Source: JAFDVL01 sp963794955 | GTDB taxonomy: Bacteria; Acidobacteriota; Blastocatellia; RBC074 | Reading direction: 5' to 3' | DNA: 64,000 nt | Assembly (NCBI GenBank): GCA_963794955.1 | Contig: CAWCGF010000013.1 | Location: 1-64,000, forward strand | Shown: positions 45,361 to 54,893 of the stretch, piece by piece | Numbering within the stretch: position 1 is the first letter of the stretch | Layout: the number at the start of each line of letters is the position of its first letter | Made by a program: the position numbers and the translations under genes | Notes under the pieces: model-generated | The model's database searches: none | What the model saw: the letters and a program-made list of their open reading frames with translations, nothing else | Told to the model about the DNA's origin: nothing

Positions 45361-46158
45361 ATGCCACAGACTGAACTTTCATTTGAGCCAATGCCAGAAC
45401 AATTGATTTCTCCTTCTCCCTCTGCACTCGTTTCTCCACTTGCGCAAGGTAAATTATTGGTGGTCGAAGACGATCCCCATATTCAACGCATGATCGGTGA
45501 TTACTTCAAGCATGTCGGGTATGACGTGGTCACGGTCAGCGACGGCGAAAGCGGGATCAAAGCCGCCAGCGAAGAGCGTCCTGACGCCCTGATTCTGGAT
45601 GTGATGCTACCGAAAACCGATGGCTTTAGCGTTTGCCGTCATATCCGCGAACGCAATCCATCGCTGCCGATTCTGATCTTGACCGCCAAAGATGATGTCG
45701 TAGACAAAGTGCTAGGACTGGAAATGGGCGCGGACGATTACATCACTAAACCGTTCAGCCTGCGCGAACTTGAAGCACGGCTGAAAAGCGTCTTGCGACG
45801 GATGAAGGCCAAAGCCAAGGAAAATGAAGAGGGTGATCAAACACCCGTGATTCGCGGCAAGTTAAAAATTCTGCCGGGTCGTCGTGAGGTTACAATCAAT
45901 GGGAAATTTATTGATTTGACGCCCAAGGAATTCGAGCTACTACAATTATTCGCCTCTCATCCAGGACGCGTCTATTCGCGCAAATTCCTGCTGGAAAACA
46001 TCTGGGATTACACCTATAGCGGCTATGATCGCACGATTGATTCGCATATCAATCGCCTGCGCGCCAAAGTCGAAGATGACCCGGAAGCACCCAAGATGAT
46101 TATGACGGTCTGGGGTGTCGGCTATAAATTCGCAGATGAGAATGAAAGCGAAGAGTAG
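45361..46158 (+). CDS. OmpR/PhoB-family response regulator
   Basis: A protein of 265 residues with a short Ser/Pro-rich N-terminal extension. The receiver domain begins GKLLVVEDDPHIQRMIG and has phospho-acceptor Asp80 in LILDVMLPKTDG, a Thr in LTAKD and Lys in YITKPFSLRELEARL. A winged-helix DNA-binding domain follows (FIDLTPKEFELLQLFASHPG, SGYDRTIDSHINRLRAKVE). The ATG at 45361 with gagga upstream is preferred to open frame further 5', which overlaps the REP pair. No histidine kinase is adjacent, so it is an orphan here. It ends with a shared terminator facing the PBP gene. Confidence 0.93.
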   Translation: MPQTELSFEPMPEQLISPSPSALVSPLAQGKLLVVEDDPHIQRMIGDYFKHVGYDVVTVSDGESGIKAASEERPDALILDVMLPKTDGFSVCRHIRERNPSLPILILTAKDDVVDKVLGLEMGADDYITKPFSLRELEARLKSVLRRMKAKAKENEEGDQTPVIRGKLKILPGRREVTINGKFIDLTPKEFELLQLFASHPGRVYSRKFLLENIWDYTYSGYDRTIDSHINRLRAKVEDDPEAPKMIMTVWGVGYKFADENESEE

Positions 46159-46165
46159 CTGAGAA

Positions 46166-46193
46166 GGGGAGAAGAAATGTTTTTCTTCTCCCC
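46166..46193. terminator. Bidirectional hairpin terminator
   Basis: ggggagaagaaa at 46166-46177 and tttcttctcccc at 46182-46193 form a perfect 12-bp stem with a 4-nt loop. It lies between the convergent response-regulator and PBP1A genes, 8 bp after the regulator stop. Confidence 0.75.
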
Positions 46194-46204
46194 CTCTTAT
46201 CATC

Positions 46205-48787
46205 TCAATTCACCGAATTCTCAATCTTCCCCTTCTTCCCCTTCTTCCCCTTACTTTCTGGTTCAGCTTTTGGCTCTGGGACCGTAAGGCGCGGGCGTGG
46301 GGGTTCAAGTTTGGGAGTTGGAGTCGGAGTGGGCGCAGCCACGGGTGGTGGCAGGGTCGCTTTTTCCATCACCGGTGGCGGCGGGGTGACGACCTGATTG
46401 GCCAGTGGATCAATATTGGGGATCGAATCGCCTTTGGTCTGCGAGATAGGCAAGCTATCGCCTTTCTTCGCCAGCAAACGAGATTGATCGGAGAACCGAT
46501 CTTTATCGCGCTCACGTTGCCGATCTTTAATTTCCTTCGGTACTTCCGGCACTTTGTAAAAGCTATCGCGCGGTTTATCCGCCAAATATTGCCGCATGAA
46601 ATCCTGCCAAAACGGTAAGGCTGCCGAGGTTCCCGATTCCCCCTTGCCTAACGTTTTTTTGGAATCCGAATATCCAATCCAATCGCCGCAAACATAACGT
46701 GGGGTGTAGCCAATAAACCAGGCATCGGTAAAGTCATTCACCGTACCCGTCTTGCCGGCCAGTTCATGGCCCTGCAAACCATTTATCCCCCTCGCCGTCC
46801 CGGATTGCACGACACCACGCATCAACTGCACCATTGTGCCCGCCACATATTCGTGCATCACGCGAAATTCTTTCGGCTCGGCTTTAAAAACTTCACGACC
46901 TTCACGATCTACAACTTTGCGCACCCGGAAGGGTTCGATGCGTATGCCTTTGTTCGGGAAGGCGCTATACGCCGAAACCATCGCCATCAATGGCTCTTCG
47001 GTAGCCCCAAGGGCGGAGGGTAAAAACGGTGCCATCTGATTGGGTAGCCCAAACCGCTTGACCATATTTACTGCTTTGTTGATGCCAATCTCATCCAAAA
47101 TCCGCACGGCAGGAATGTTACGTGACAAGGCCAGCGCCGTCTTGATCGGAATGATGCCTTTGTAAGTATTATCGTAATTGTGCGGCGTCCATCCGCCCCG
47201 CGTAAAGGGCGAGTCGCTGACGTTATCATCCGGTTTGAGACCGTCTTCAATCGCAGCGGAATAAATGAAGGGCTTGAAGGCCGAGCCGGTTTGGCGGTTG
47301 GCTTGCGTGGCATGATTGAACTTGCCCATTGAGAAATCATAGCCGCCGACTTCCGCTTTCACCTCGCCCGTCTTGGCGTCAATCAGCACGATTGCCGCTT
47401 GAATCTCGGGCGATTGCTCCAGTTCGACCGTAACCATCTTTTTGTCTCGATCTACCGCTTGCACGCTGAAGTAGGCTAAATCCCCTTTCTTAAAGAGAGC
47501 CGATGGCGGTTTGTTTGTCCATTGGGTTTCTTTCGCCGTAACCAGGGCGTTATAGAGGCCAAAGTTAACAGTTGCGCCCTGCGGATTCACCTCCTTAACC
47601 AGACCTAACATAAACTCACGTTGTTCCGGCGTCGTGGAAGACCAGGTTTCATGCCGATAGCCTTCCAAATCCCCCCCTTCTGCGGCTAGTACGTTTTCGA
47701 GGCCACCGCGCCAGCCACGGCGGCGATCATAGCGGCGCAGTTGTTTACGCACCGCGTCCGTCGCTTGTTTTTGCGCTTCGGCATCAATTGTCGTGTAGAT
47801 ACTCAGCCCTGAACGATAAATATTCATTGAGTCTTGCATGCCCTGTTCAGCCGCTACTTTGTTGAGTTCCTGACGAATGTCTTCAATCACGTAAGCATAC
47901 GGCCCGCGATCATTTTTGCGGGCTTCATCGAGGTTCAGTTTAATAGGTCGGGCTTTGGCCGCATCGCAATCCGATTGAGAAATGAAGCCTTGTTCCTCCA
48001 TCGCCTGGAGCACCAAATTGCGGCGTGTTGTGGCAGCCTTTGGATTGCGCGTTGGGTTGTAATTAGTCGGGCTTTTTGGAATCGCGGCCAGCAAGGCATA
48101 CTCTTCGACGCTTAACTCTTTGATGGATTTGCTGAAGTAATAATTCGCTGCCGCTTCAATGCCATACGCGCCACCGCCTAGATTGATCATGTTGCAGTAG
48201 AGCGTCATGATCTGATCTTTCGTGTAGTAGCGTTCAATCTGCAAGGTATAAATCAATTCGCGGAATTTGCGCGTCCAGGTCTTTTCCGTTTTCAGGTACA
48301 ACATCCGCGAGACCTGTTGTGTCAGAGTGGAAGCGCCTTCTTTGCGGCTAAAGCTCAGGACATTTTTGATCACCGCGCCACCCAGTCGCCAGAAGTCAAC
48401 GCCCATGTGCTCCCGAAACCGTGTGTCTTCAATCGCCAGGATCGCTTGCTTCATCTTTTCGGGAATTTGCTCATACACCAGTGGCACGCGCCGTTCCAAG
48501 GCCAATTCGCCGATCACCGTCTTACCATCATCGGCATAAACTTTGGTGATTTCGCCCGGCTGATATTCGGATAACGATTCGACTTCCGCCGCATAGGTGG
48601 TAAAGCCCACTTGATAGGCGAGCAGCAAGCCGGTCAATCCGCCCGCCAGCAAGGCCAGCACGATTAGCGTGACTAACGTCGAACGCCGCAAAAATCCTTC
48701 GATGACAGCAACCAATTTATTCATTTGGGTTTTATTCCTAAGAAATTTGGGATTACGATTCGGGGCAAGATAGTAATTCTCTGACAT
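46205..48787 (-). CDS. Class A penicillin-binding protein (PBP1A type)
   Basis: A bifunctional peptidoglycan synthase of 860 residues, anchored by one helix (LVTLIVLALLAGGLTGLLLA). The glycosyltransferase-51 domain has catalytic Glu120 in ILAIEDTRFREHMGVD, then GASTLTQQVSR and RKFRELIYTLQIE. The transpeptidase has the acyl-Ser in TGSAFKPFIYSAA, SRN in ALSRNIPAVRIL and KTG in HELAGKTGTVND. A Pro/Lys-rich tail ends the protein. The start is uncertain: the ATG at 48787 lacks a ribosome site, while an ATG at 48724 (MNKLVAVIEGF) has agga 11 nt upstream. It faces a divergent MBL-protein gene. Confidence 0.93.
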   Translation of the reverse strand: MSENYYLAPNRNPKFLRNKTQMNKLVAVIEGFLRRSTLVTLIVLALLAGGLTGLLLAYQVGFTTYAAEVESLSEYQPGEITKVYADDGKTVIGELALERRVPLVYEQIPEKMKQAILAIEDTRFREHMGVDFWRLGGAVIKNVLSFSRKEGASTLTQQVSRMLYLKTEKTWTRKFRELIYTLQIERYYTKDQIMTLYCNMINLGGGAYGIEAAANYYFSKSIKELSVEEYALLAAIPKSPTNYNPTRNPKAATTRRNLVLQAMEEQGFISQSDCDAAKARPIKLNLDEARKNDRGPYAYVIEDIRQELNKVAAEQGMQDSMNIYRSGLSIYTTIDAEAQKQATDAVRKQLRRYDRRRGWRGGLENVLAAEGGDLEGYRHETWSSTTPEQREFMLGLVKEVNPQGATVNFGLYNALVTAKETQWTNKPPSALFKKGDLAYFSVQAVDRDKKMVTVELEQSPEIQAAIVLIDAKTGEVKAEVGGYDFSMGKFNHATQANRQTGSAFKPFIYSAAIEDGLKPDDNVSDSPFTRGGWTPHNYDNTYKGIIPIKTALALSRNIPAVRILDEIGINKAVNMVKRFGLPNQMAPFLPSALGATEEPLMAMVSAYSAFPNKGIRIEPFRVRKVVDREGREVFKAEPKEFRVMHEYVAGTMVQLMRGVVQSGTARGINGLQGHELAGKTGTVNDFTDAWFIGYTPRYVCGDWIGYSDSKKTLGKGESGTSAALPFWQDFMRQYLADKPRDSFYKVPEVPKEIKDRQRERDKDRFSDQSRLLAKKGDSLPISQTKGDSIPNIDPLANQVVTPPPPVMEKATLPPPVAAPTPTPTPKLEPPRPRLTVPEPKAEPESKGKKGKKGKIENSVN

Positions 48788-48899
48788 GACACAGGCATTA
48801 TAAGCCTGGACTCGGATTCACGCAAAGGGGGCGCTATCGCTCGCATCTGGGCGGCGGCGCTTGCTATTGCTATTGGCGATTTGATAGCGTGCTCGCATT

Positions 48900-50294
48900 A
48901 TGACCAAACTACATTTTCTGGGTGCCGCCGGAACTGTCACTGGCTCGAAATTCGTGGTGGAAGTGGACGGCTATCGCGTGATGATTGATTGCGGACTCTT
49001 TCAAGGCCTCAAGCAATTGCGCTTGTTAAATTGGGAACCGCTGTCGCTGAATCCGGCTTCGATCAATGATGTAGTATTAACCCACGCGCATATAGATCAC
49101 ACCGGCTACTTGCCGCGCCTCGTGCGCGATGGCTTCAACGGCACCGTCTATGCCACGAAAGCGACGGCAGAGTTGCTGACGCTGATGTTGCCAGACTCAG
49201 CACGCATTCAAGAAGAGGATGCCAGGTATGCAAATCGCAAAGGCTTCTCGAAGCATCATCCAGCGTTGCCGCTCTATACCGAACGCGATGCCAAGGCAGC
49301 GTTGCGCCTGGTGCAAGGCGTCAACTATGAGGAGCCGTTTCGGTTGAGTAAGTTCGTCACGGCGAGTTACACGCAAGCCGGACACATCCTCGGCTCCGGT
49401 TGTGTCAAAGCGGAAATCCAGGCACCAGGCAGTGCGCCGTTTAGCATTTTGTTTTCCGGTGACTTGGGACGGTATGACGAACCAATTCTGAATGATCCGG
49501 CTCCGGTTCACGAAGCAGATTATTTGCTGATCGAATCTACCTACGGCAATCGCACGCATGAAAAGGTCAATCCGAAAGATCGGCTGGCGGAGATCATCAA
49601 CGAAACCGTCGCGCGTGGCGGCAAAATCATGATTCCCGCCTTTGCTATTGGGCGTACGCAACTCTTGATTTACTACTTGCGCGAACTCGAAGACGAACAA
49701 CGCATCCCCATTATTCCTGTGATCGTAGATTCGCCCATGGGCACTTCGGCGACACGCTTTTATGCCAAGCATAAACAAGAACACGACCTGGAGATGCAAC
49801 GCCTCGCGGATGATAACCGCAATGCCCTGGCCACCCATCGCTTCAAACTCGTCCACGGACGCGAAGGCTCGAAAGGCTTGAATGCATTGCGTGAGCCTGC
49901 CGTCATCATTTCAGCCTCAGGCATGGTGACGGGTGGGCGCATCATGCATCACCTCTTTCACGGATTGCCGAATCCGAAGAACACTGTGGTACTAGTCGGC
50001 TACCAGGCGGAAGGCACGCGCGGGCGACGCTTGCAGCGAGGCGAGAAGACATTGCGGTTGCTGGGCCAGGAAGTGCCGGTGAACGCCCGCATCGAAACCG
50101 TCGGCAGCCTCTCGGCCCACGCGGACTCCACGGAAATTCTGCGGTGGCTCCAGGGATTCAAGCGCCCGCCGCGGCAAACGTTCATCGTGCATGGCGAACC
50201 CGAAGCGTCACGCGCCTTGGGCGAGTTGATCGTCAGCAAACTGGGTTGGCCAGTCGCCATCCCGCAGCTTCAGGAAGTGGTGGAGTTGTCGTAG
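48900..50294 (+). CDS. Beta-CASP metallo-beta-lactamase-fold RNA-processing protein
   Basis: A protein of 464 residues of the MBL/beta-CASP type that includes RNA-processing nucleases. The metal-binding LTHAHIDHTGYLPRL, a His in QAGHILGSG, Asp in ILFSGDLGRYDEPI, the beta-CASP insert and SASGMVTGGRIMHHL are present, with terminal His residues in LSAHADSTEI and IVHGEPEASRAL. A two-zinc phosphodiesterase active site is thus complete. The substrate may be RNA, but some homologues are ribonuclease-like proteins of unknown target. No clear ribosome site precedes the ATG. Confidence 0.92.
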   Translation: MTKLHFLGAAGTVTGSKFVVEVDGYRVMIDCGLFQGLKQLRLLNWEPLSLNPASINDVVLTHAHIDHTGYLPRLVRDGFNGTVYATKATAELLTLMLPDSARIQEEDARYANRKGFSKHHPALPLYTERDAKAALRLVQGVNYEEPFRLSKFVTASYTQAGHILGSGCVKAEIQAPGSAPFSILFSGDLGRYDEPILNDPAPVHEADYLLIESTYGNRTHEKVNPKDRLAEIINETVARGGKIMIPAFAIGRTQLLIYYLRELEDEQRIPIIPVIVDSPMGTSATRFYAKHKQEHDLEMQRLADDNRNALATHRFKLVHGREGSKGLNALREPAVIISASGMVTGGRIMHHLFHGLPNPKNTVVLVGYQAEGTRGRRLQRGEKTLRLLGQEVPVNARIETVGSLSAHADSTEILRWLQGFKRPPRQTFIVHGEPEASRALGELIVSKLGWPVAIPQLQEVVELS

Positions 50295-50298
50295 GAGA

Positions 50299-50358
50299 AG
50301 GGGAGAAGGAGAATGGGGAATCTCCCTGTCTCCCCCATTCCCCTTCTCCCCCACTCCG
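50299..50358 (+). terminator. Long hairpin after the MBL gene
   Basis: ggggagaaggagaatgggg (from about 50301) pairs with a stretch reading cccccattccccttctcccc (ending about 50355), a stem of about 19 bp with small mismatches and a roughly 14-nt loop. It follows the MBL stop by about 6 bp; the U tract is missing. Confidence 0.6.
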
Positions 50359-50520
50359 CGTCCCCGCTTCCCCTTTCTATCATTTAGCGAGTATTATTGA
50401 ATAGGCGTCAAAGCAACGCCAGATACACATAAAACACAGGATTTGCTGCCACCGGCAGCCACTACCGGGCACGAGATAAATCGCCCCTATTAAGGCAACC
50501 GCCTTGCTGAAGGGAAGGAT

Positions 50521-51789
50521 ATGAGCTATTGGTTTTTCCTCAGCTATAACCGAGACGATAACAAAGACGGCTATATCAAAAAATTCTTTGCCGATTTGCA
50601 CGAGCGTGTCGCAAGTAAGACCGCTACGCTCAATAAAGCGGAGGTCGGCTTTTTTGACGGCGAAGCAATTGAAGTTGGCGAAAAATGGTCGCAGGAATTA
50701 GAGGGAGGCTTACAAACAAGCCGCTGCTTTATCAGCCTGTTCACGCCGACTTATTTTCAGAAAAAATTCTGTGGCAAGGAATGGGCTGTGTTTGAGTCTC
50801 GCCAGGAATGTTATCGAGCCACACTGGCAGCCAGTGCGCCGCCTCCGGCCTTAATCCTGCCGGTCTTGTGGGAAAAGAAAAAAGATGTCGAGCCGATGCT
50901 GCCGTCGGCGCTCAGCGCGTATCAATTCAATCACGATGATTTTGGCGAGAACTATGCGGCGTATGGCTTGCGCCAGATGATGCGCTTGAACAAGCTGCAA
51001 GATGATTATTTGGAGTTCATTGATAAATTCGCCGATAAACTCGTGGCTGCCGCCAAAGCGCATCAGTTGCCGCCCCTGGCGAAGTTACAATCAATCCTGG
51101 ATATTATTCCCACCTTTCCCGCTTCCGCCACGCCGCCTGTCGCTCCTATCGTCGCCCCCTCAACGACAAAGGCCAACCCGCGTTACGTCAAATTTGTCTT
51201 CGTAGTTGGGCCGCAGGCGGAATTGCAGGCGGCCAACCTGCGGAGTAAGTTCGATCAATATGGCGCGTCGCCAGGGGAATGGCATCCATATTTGCCCGAT
51301 ACGACGGATGATATTGAAGTCCTGGTGAATAATATCGTCGCGGATGAAAAGTTTGTGCCGCAAGGCTCCATTCCTGTTGATGAGAAGTTGATCGAACAAA
51401 TTGAGAAAGCCGACGAGGGCAATCAAATTGTCGTCTTTGTCGTTGATACATGGACGTTGCGGTTGCCGAGCTATTACCAGCGCATGCGCAAAGCTGATGA
51501 GGAGTTGCCCTTTACCAATTGTATTGTCGTTGTCCCGTGGAACGAGAAAGATGCCGAAACGATCCAGCAAAGTGACCTTTTACAAAAAAAGCTGAAAGCG
51601 GCTTTTGTTTATCGAACCTTGAGTAATTCGCCGAGTTTCCTAAGTCGTATTAGCACGGTGGATGATCTGAGAAAAGACTTAAGTGTGGTGATGCAGAAAA
51701 CGAAGATGAAACTGATTGAGCGCGCTGACATTTTGCAACAAGCCAGTAGCGAGGCCATCGTCGCCAAGCCCAATATTTCGGCAATATAA
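50521..51789 (+). CDS. TIR domain protein, FxsC-like
   Basis: A protein of 422 residues with no signal peptide. Residues 1-150 form a TIR domain: box-1-like YWFFLSYNRDDNKDG, then the beta-D region VGFFDGEAIEVGEKWSQELE, and SLFTPTYFQKKFCGKEWAVF. In the last, Cys84-x-x-Glu87 corresponds to the glutamate used by NADase TIR proteins. A helical linker (LDIIPTFPASATPPVAP) leads to a second alpha/beta domain (about 220-360: RYVKFVFVVGPQAELQAANL, IVVFVVDTWTLRLPSYYQRM, CIVVVPWNEKDAE). The two-domain plan is that of TIR-like protein FxsC from actinobacterial FxSxx-COOH clusters, from memory. It has a good gaaggga ribosome site and precedes the ATPase by 72 bp. NAD cleavage is inference. Confidence 0.85.
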   Translation: MSYWFFLSYNRDDNKDGYIKKFFADLHERVASKTATLNKAEVGFFDGEAIEVGEKWSQELEGGLQTSRCFISLFTPTYFQKKFCGKEWAVFESRQECYRATLAASAPPPALILPVLWEKKKDVEPMLPSALSAYQFNHDDFGENYAAYGLRQMMRLNKLQDDYLEFIDKFADKLVAAAKAHQLPPLAKLQSILDIIPTFPASATPPVAPIVAPSTTKANPRYVKFVFVVGPQAELQAANLRSKFDQYGASPGEWHPYLPDTTDDIEVLVNNIVADEKFVPQGSIPVDEKLIEQIEKADEGNQIVVFVVDTWTLRLPSYYQRMRKADEELPFTNCIVVVPWNEKDAETIQQSDLLQKKLKAAFVYRTLSNSPSFLSRISTVDDLRKDLSVVMQKTKMKLIERADILQQASSEAIVAKPNISAI

Positions 51790-51861
51790 AATAGCTGAAT
51801 AGCGCGTACAGTAAATGAACTGGCGCACCGAAAAACGAACTTGCCAGCGCCCTGAAACTAC

Positions 51862-54681
51862 ATGGAAAAGAAACAAGGCAAAATCATTACCTTCTACTCT
51901 TACAAAGGCGGCACGGGTCGGTCTATGGCGTTGGCGAATCTCGCGTGGATTTTAGCCAGCAGTGGTAAACAGGTCTTAGTTGTAGACTGGGACTTGGAAG
52001 CGCCAGGGTTGCATCGGTACTTTGCCCCGTTTCTGGACGACAAAGAATTAACGACCACTGATGGATTGATTGATATGGTCAGCGAATATGCGCTGGCGAC
52101 AGTGACACAGCAGCAAAATGCCGAGGGTGCCGCCCCGGCGGAACAGGACGCGGAATGGTATAAATCCTACGCAGATATTTTGAATTATGCGGTGTCGTTG
52201 AACTGGGAGTTTCCCGGCAAAGGGACGCTGGATTTGCTGATTGCCGGACGACAAGGCGATTCTTATTCAGCGCGGGTGAATTCTTTCAACTGGCAGGATT
52301 TTTATGACCGGCGGGGCGGCGGAATTTTCCTGAAAGCCGTGAAGGAAAAAATGCAGGAAGAGTACGATTTCATTTTGATTGACAGCCGCACCGGGGTCAG
52401 CGATACGGCGGGTATTTGTACCGTGCAAATGCCAGATTTGGTGATCGTCTGCTTTACACTGAATAATCAAGGCTCGCGCGGCACGGCGGCAGTGGCGCGT
52501 TCGATCTACGAACAACGATTGAAGATTAATGAGCCGGTCGAAATTTTCCCCGTGCCGATGCGCGTCGAACCGTTCGAGAAAAACAAACTCGATTTGCGGC
52601 TGACCAGCGCGAAGCAACTTTTTAATGTTTTCCCCGCCTACTTATCGCCCAATCAACGTGCGCAGTTTCAGGATCATGTCCAAGTGCAATACCTGCCCTA
52701 CTATGCTTATGAGGAAATTCTGGCCGCCTTTGGCAATAAGCCAGGCGAGGCTCCCGCGCGGTCGCTGCTCTATCCGGCGGAACGCCTGGCCGAATATGTG
52801 ACGGGCTTCCTGACGCCGGACGACAAGATCACTCGGATGGAGGCCAATGAAGCCTTGGAGCGGCAGCGTGCCTTGATTCTCGCCCGGTTTGAAGGCAAGG
52901 AAGTGGAACTGGAGCCGGACACGCCGGACTATTTATTGCGCGTGGGGGAAGCCGCCTTTGCCAATCTGTCGCCCGAAGAGCAAGAAGTCGCCAAACGCGC
53001 GATCTTGCAGATGATTCGGTACACACGACCAGATGATAATGAACCGAATGCACGGCTCACCTTAAAGCTCACACAATTTGATGACCCCTCCCAACAGGTT
53101 TTGCGCAAGCTGGCTAATTGCCCCTTGCTGGCACGCGATAGCGAAAGTAACTCCGCGCAGGAAACCATCGGCCTTGCCAGCGATGTCATCCTGCGCGATT
53201 GGCTGCGACTACAGGAATGGATCACCGCAGATTTTGACTTTCTCCTTTGGCGGCAACAACTGCGCAATAAAATGGCCGAATGGGAAAAGCAGGAGGGAGC
53301 GTTGTTGACCGGTACGCCGTTGGACAGCGCGCTCCGTTATGCCGAACACAGAACCGCAGATTTGAATGAACGAGAATTGCACTATATCCAGGCAAGCAAG
53401 CAGGAAGCGGATCACAAACTAGCTCATTACAGTTCGTTAGAAAATCAACTGCAAAGCGAGCGGGAGCAAAAAAGCAATTTGGAAGAAAAGCAGACGATCC
53501 TGCTCCAAAGTCGTCGTTCCGGGCTGACCATTGTAGCCGCGATCATTCTGCTGGGATTGGCCATCATTGTCGTCCTCGCCTATGTCTCTTACCAAAACAA
53601 ACAAGCGCTAGCCATTCAGACCGCGGAGTCGGAAAGACAGAAAGCCGCCTTAGCCCAGGCTTCGTCGCTGACCATTGAGGGCATAGAGTTAGGAAAGCAA
53701 GGCGATTTTGCCACGGCGATGAGCAAGTTTGAGGAAGCGATCCAGCGCAAACCGGATTATGCCGAAGCCTATTTTCAAAAGGCGAATACCTATTTAAATA
53801 ATCGTGATTTTGAACTTGCCATCGGCACTTATACGCAAACGCTGGAACTGAAGCCGGATTTTGTCGAAGCCCTGGTCAAGCGCGGAACTGCTAAATTAAG
53901 CACCAATGACTTCGATGGCGCGATCAATGATTTCTCGGAAGTCATCAAAAATTTCCCGCAGGACAAAACAATGACGACGGAAGCCTATCGCAGCCGTGGC
54001 GAAGCGCAGCAGCAGAAAAACAATTTTGACGCGGCGATTACCGATTATAACCAGGCGATTACGCTCATGCCCGACATGGCTGAGAGCTATTTGAAACGCG
54101 GCACAGCGTACAAGGCCAAGGGAGACAAAGCGCAAGCCAGCGCGAGTTATCAAATGGCGCTTGATGTCGCCGCCAAAACCAATAATGAAACCACGCGCGC
54201 CAGCGCCCAAGCGGGTTTGAAACAGCTTGGCGTCAAAGTGGTTGCGACGCTTGATCCCGTCACCTCCCCCACACCAGCGATAGCCCCGACGACCCCCAAA
54301 ATCTATCTGCAATATCAAGATGTGAAAGATGAGAAAGTTCTGGATGCCATTATACGTGCCTTAGCAACGCGCCAATTTATCACGCCGAGAAAACAAAAAG
54401 TCACCCAACCGACCGAGGGCGATGTACGCTATTTTTATGAAGAAGACCGAGCAGCCGCTCTCCAAGTCAAACAAATTACTGAGCGAACCTTGCAACAACA
54501 GCGCATTGAACAATCACTCAAACTGAGATTTCTCGGCGGACTCGCCGGTAAAGCGTCGCGTGGGCAAATTGAAGTGTGGTTGCCGCCATTGCCTGAAATA
54601 CCGAGGCCAAATCCGAGTCAGCAGCTTTATAAAGACAGTCCGAAAAGCGCAAAACCGCTCTCGAAATCGAAGCAATATTGA
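51862..54681 (+). CDS. KGG-type ATPase with nSTAND1-like linker, transmembrane helix and TPR domain
   Basis: A protein of 939 residues. Residues 1-310 form a SIMIBI/MinD-type ATPase with a deviant P-loop (YSYKGGTGRSMALANLAWIL), the switch VDWDLEAPGLHR and a Walker B in FILIDSRTGVSD. Residues about 365-515 (LSPEEQEVAKRAILQMIRYT, LRLQEWITADFDFLLWRQQL, LHYIQASKQEA) match the winged-helix and helical linker of nSTAND1 conflict proteins as I know them. A coiled coil follows, then a transmembrane helix (about 553-575, TIVAAIILLGLAIIVVLAYV). After that come four or five TPRs (605-780) and a C-terminal alpha/beta domain (813-910, YLQYQDVKDEK, RGQIEVWLPPLP) resembling LytR_C-like modules. The head is cytosolic; the TPR part would be periplasmic if the membrane helix is a single pass. 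It is probably cotranscribed with the TIR gene. Overall it recalls FxsT. Confidence 0.8.
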   Translation: MEKKQGKIITFYSYKGGTGRSMALANLAWILASSGKQVLVVDWDLEAPGLHRYFAPFLDDKELTTTDGLIDMVSEYALATVTQQQNAEGAAPAEQDAEWYKSYADILNYAVSLNWEFPGKGTLDLLIAGRQGDSYSARVNSFNWQDFYDRRGGGIFLKAVKEKMQEEYDFILIDSRTGVSDTAGICTVQMPDLVIVCFTLNNQGSRGTAAVARSIYEQRLKINEPVEIFPVPMRVEPFEKNKLDLRLTSAKQLFNVFPAYLSPNQRAQFQDHVQVQYLPYYAYEEILAAFGNKPGEAPARSLLYPAERLAEYVTGFLTPDDKITRMEANEALERQRALILARFEGKEVELEPDTPDYLLRVGEAAFANLSPEEQEVAKRAILQMIRYTRPDDNEPNARLTLKLTQFDDPSQQVLRKLANCPLLARDSESNSAQETIGLASDVILRDWLRLQEWITADFDFLLWRQQLRNKMAEWEKQEGALLTGTPLDSALRYAEHRTADLNERELHYIQASKQEADHKLAHYSSLENQLQSEREQKSNLEEKQTILLQSRRSGLTIVAAIILLGLAIIVVLAYVSYQNKQALAIQTAESERQKAALAQASSLTIEGIELGKQGDFATAMSKFEEAIQRKPDYAEAYFQKANTYLNNRDFELAIGTYTQTLELKPDFVEALVKRGTAKLSTNDFDGAINDFSEVIKNFPQDKTMTTEAYRSRGEAQQQKNNFDAAITDYNQAITLMPDMAESYLKRGTAYKAKGDKAQASASYQMALDVAAKTNNETTRASAQAGLKQLGVKVVATLDPVTSPTPAIAPTTPKIYLQYQDVKDEKVLDAIIRALATRQFITPRKQKVTQPTEGDVRYFYEEDRAAALQVKQITERTLQQQRIEQSLKLRFLGGLAGKASRGQIEVWLPPLPEIPRPNPSQQLYKDSPKSAKPLSKSKQY

Positions 54682-54893
54682 GCAACGAACCGGCAAGCAG
54701 TCACGACATCTCTAGCCTGAGAGTTTTCACAATCAACTCCCCTGTTGTACGAATAACATACGCGCCGTATAAATTCAGAATCACCCTTTGCATCGCAGGC
54801 ATACAGTCCCCCCTGACTATCTGGCTGACAGGCGATATACTCGCGGTTATTCTGGTGGTTATTCTTGCATGCAATTTGCATTATTAAAGTTAT

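Noticed and set aside
51862..54681. Plasmid partition ParA
   Set aside because: KGG P-loop is shared with ParA, but no ParB, no centromere-like repeats, and the protein has an nSTAND-like linker, a membrane helix and TPRs.
54682..54893. FxsA-type peptide gene after the ATPase
   Set aside because: A 69-residue frame exists at 54678-54887 but it is hydrophobic at its end and lacks the F-x-S-x-x C-terminus expected for FxsA.
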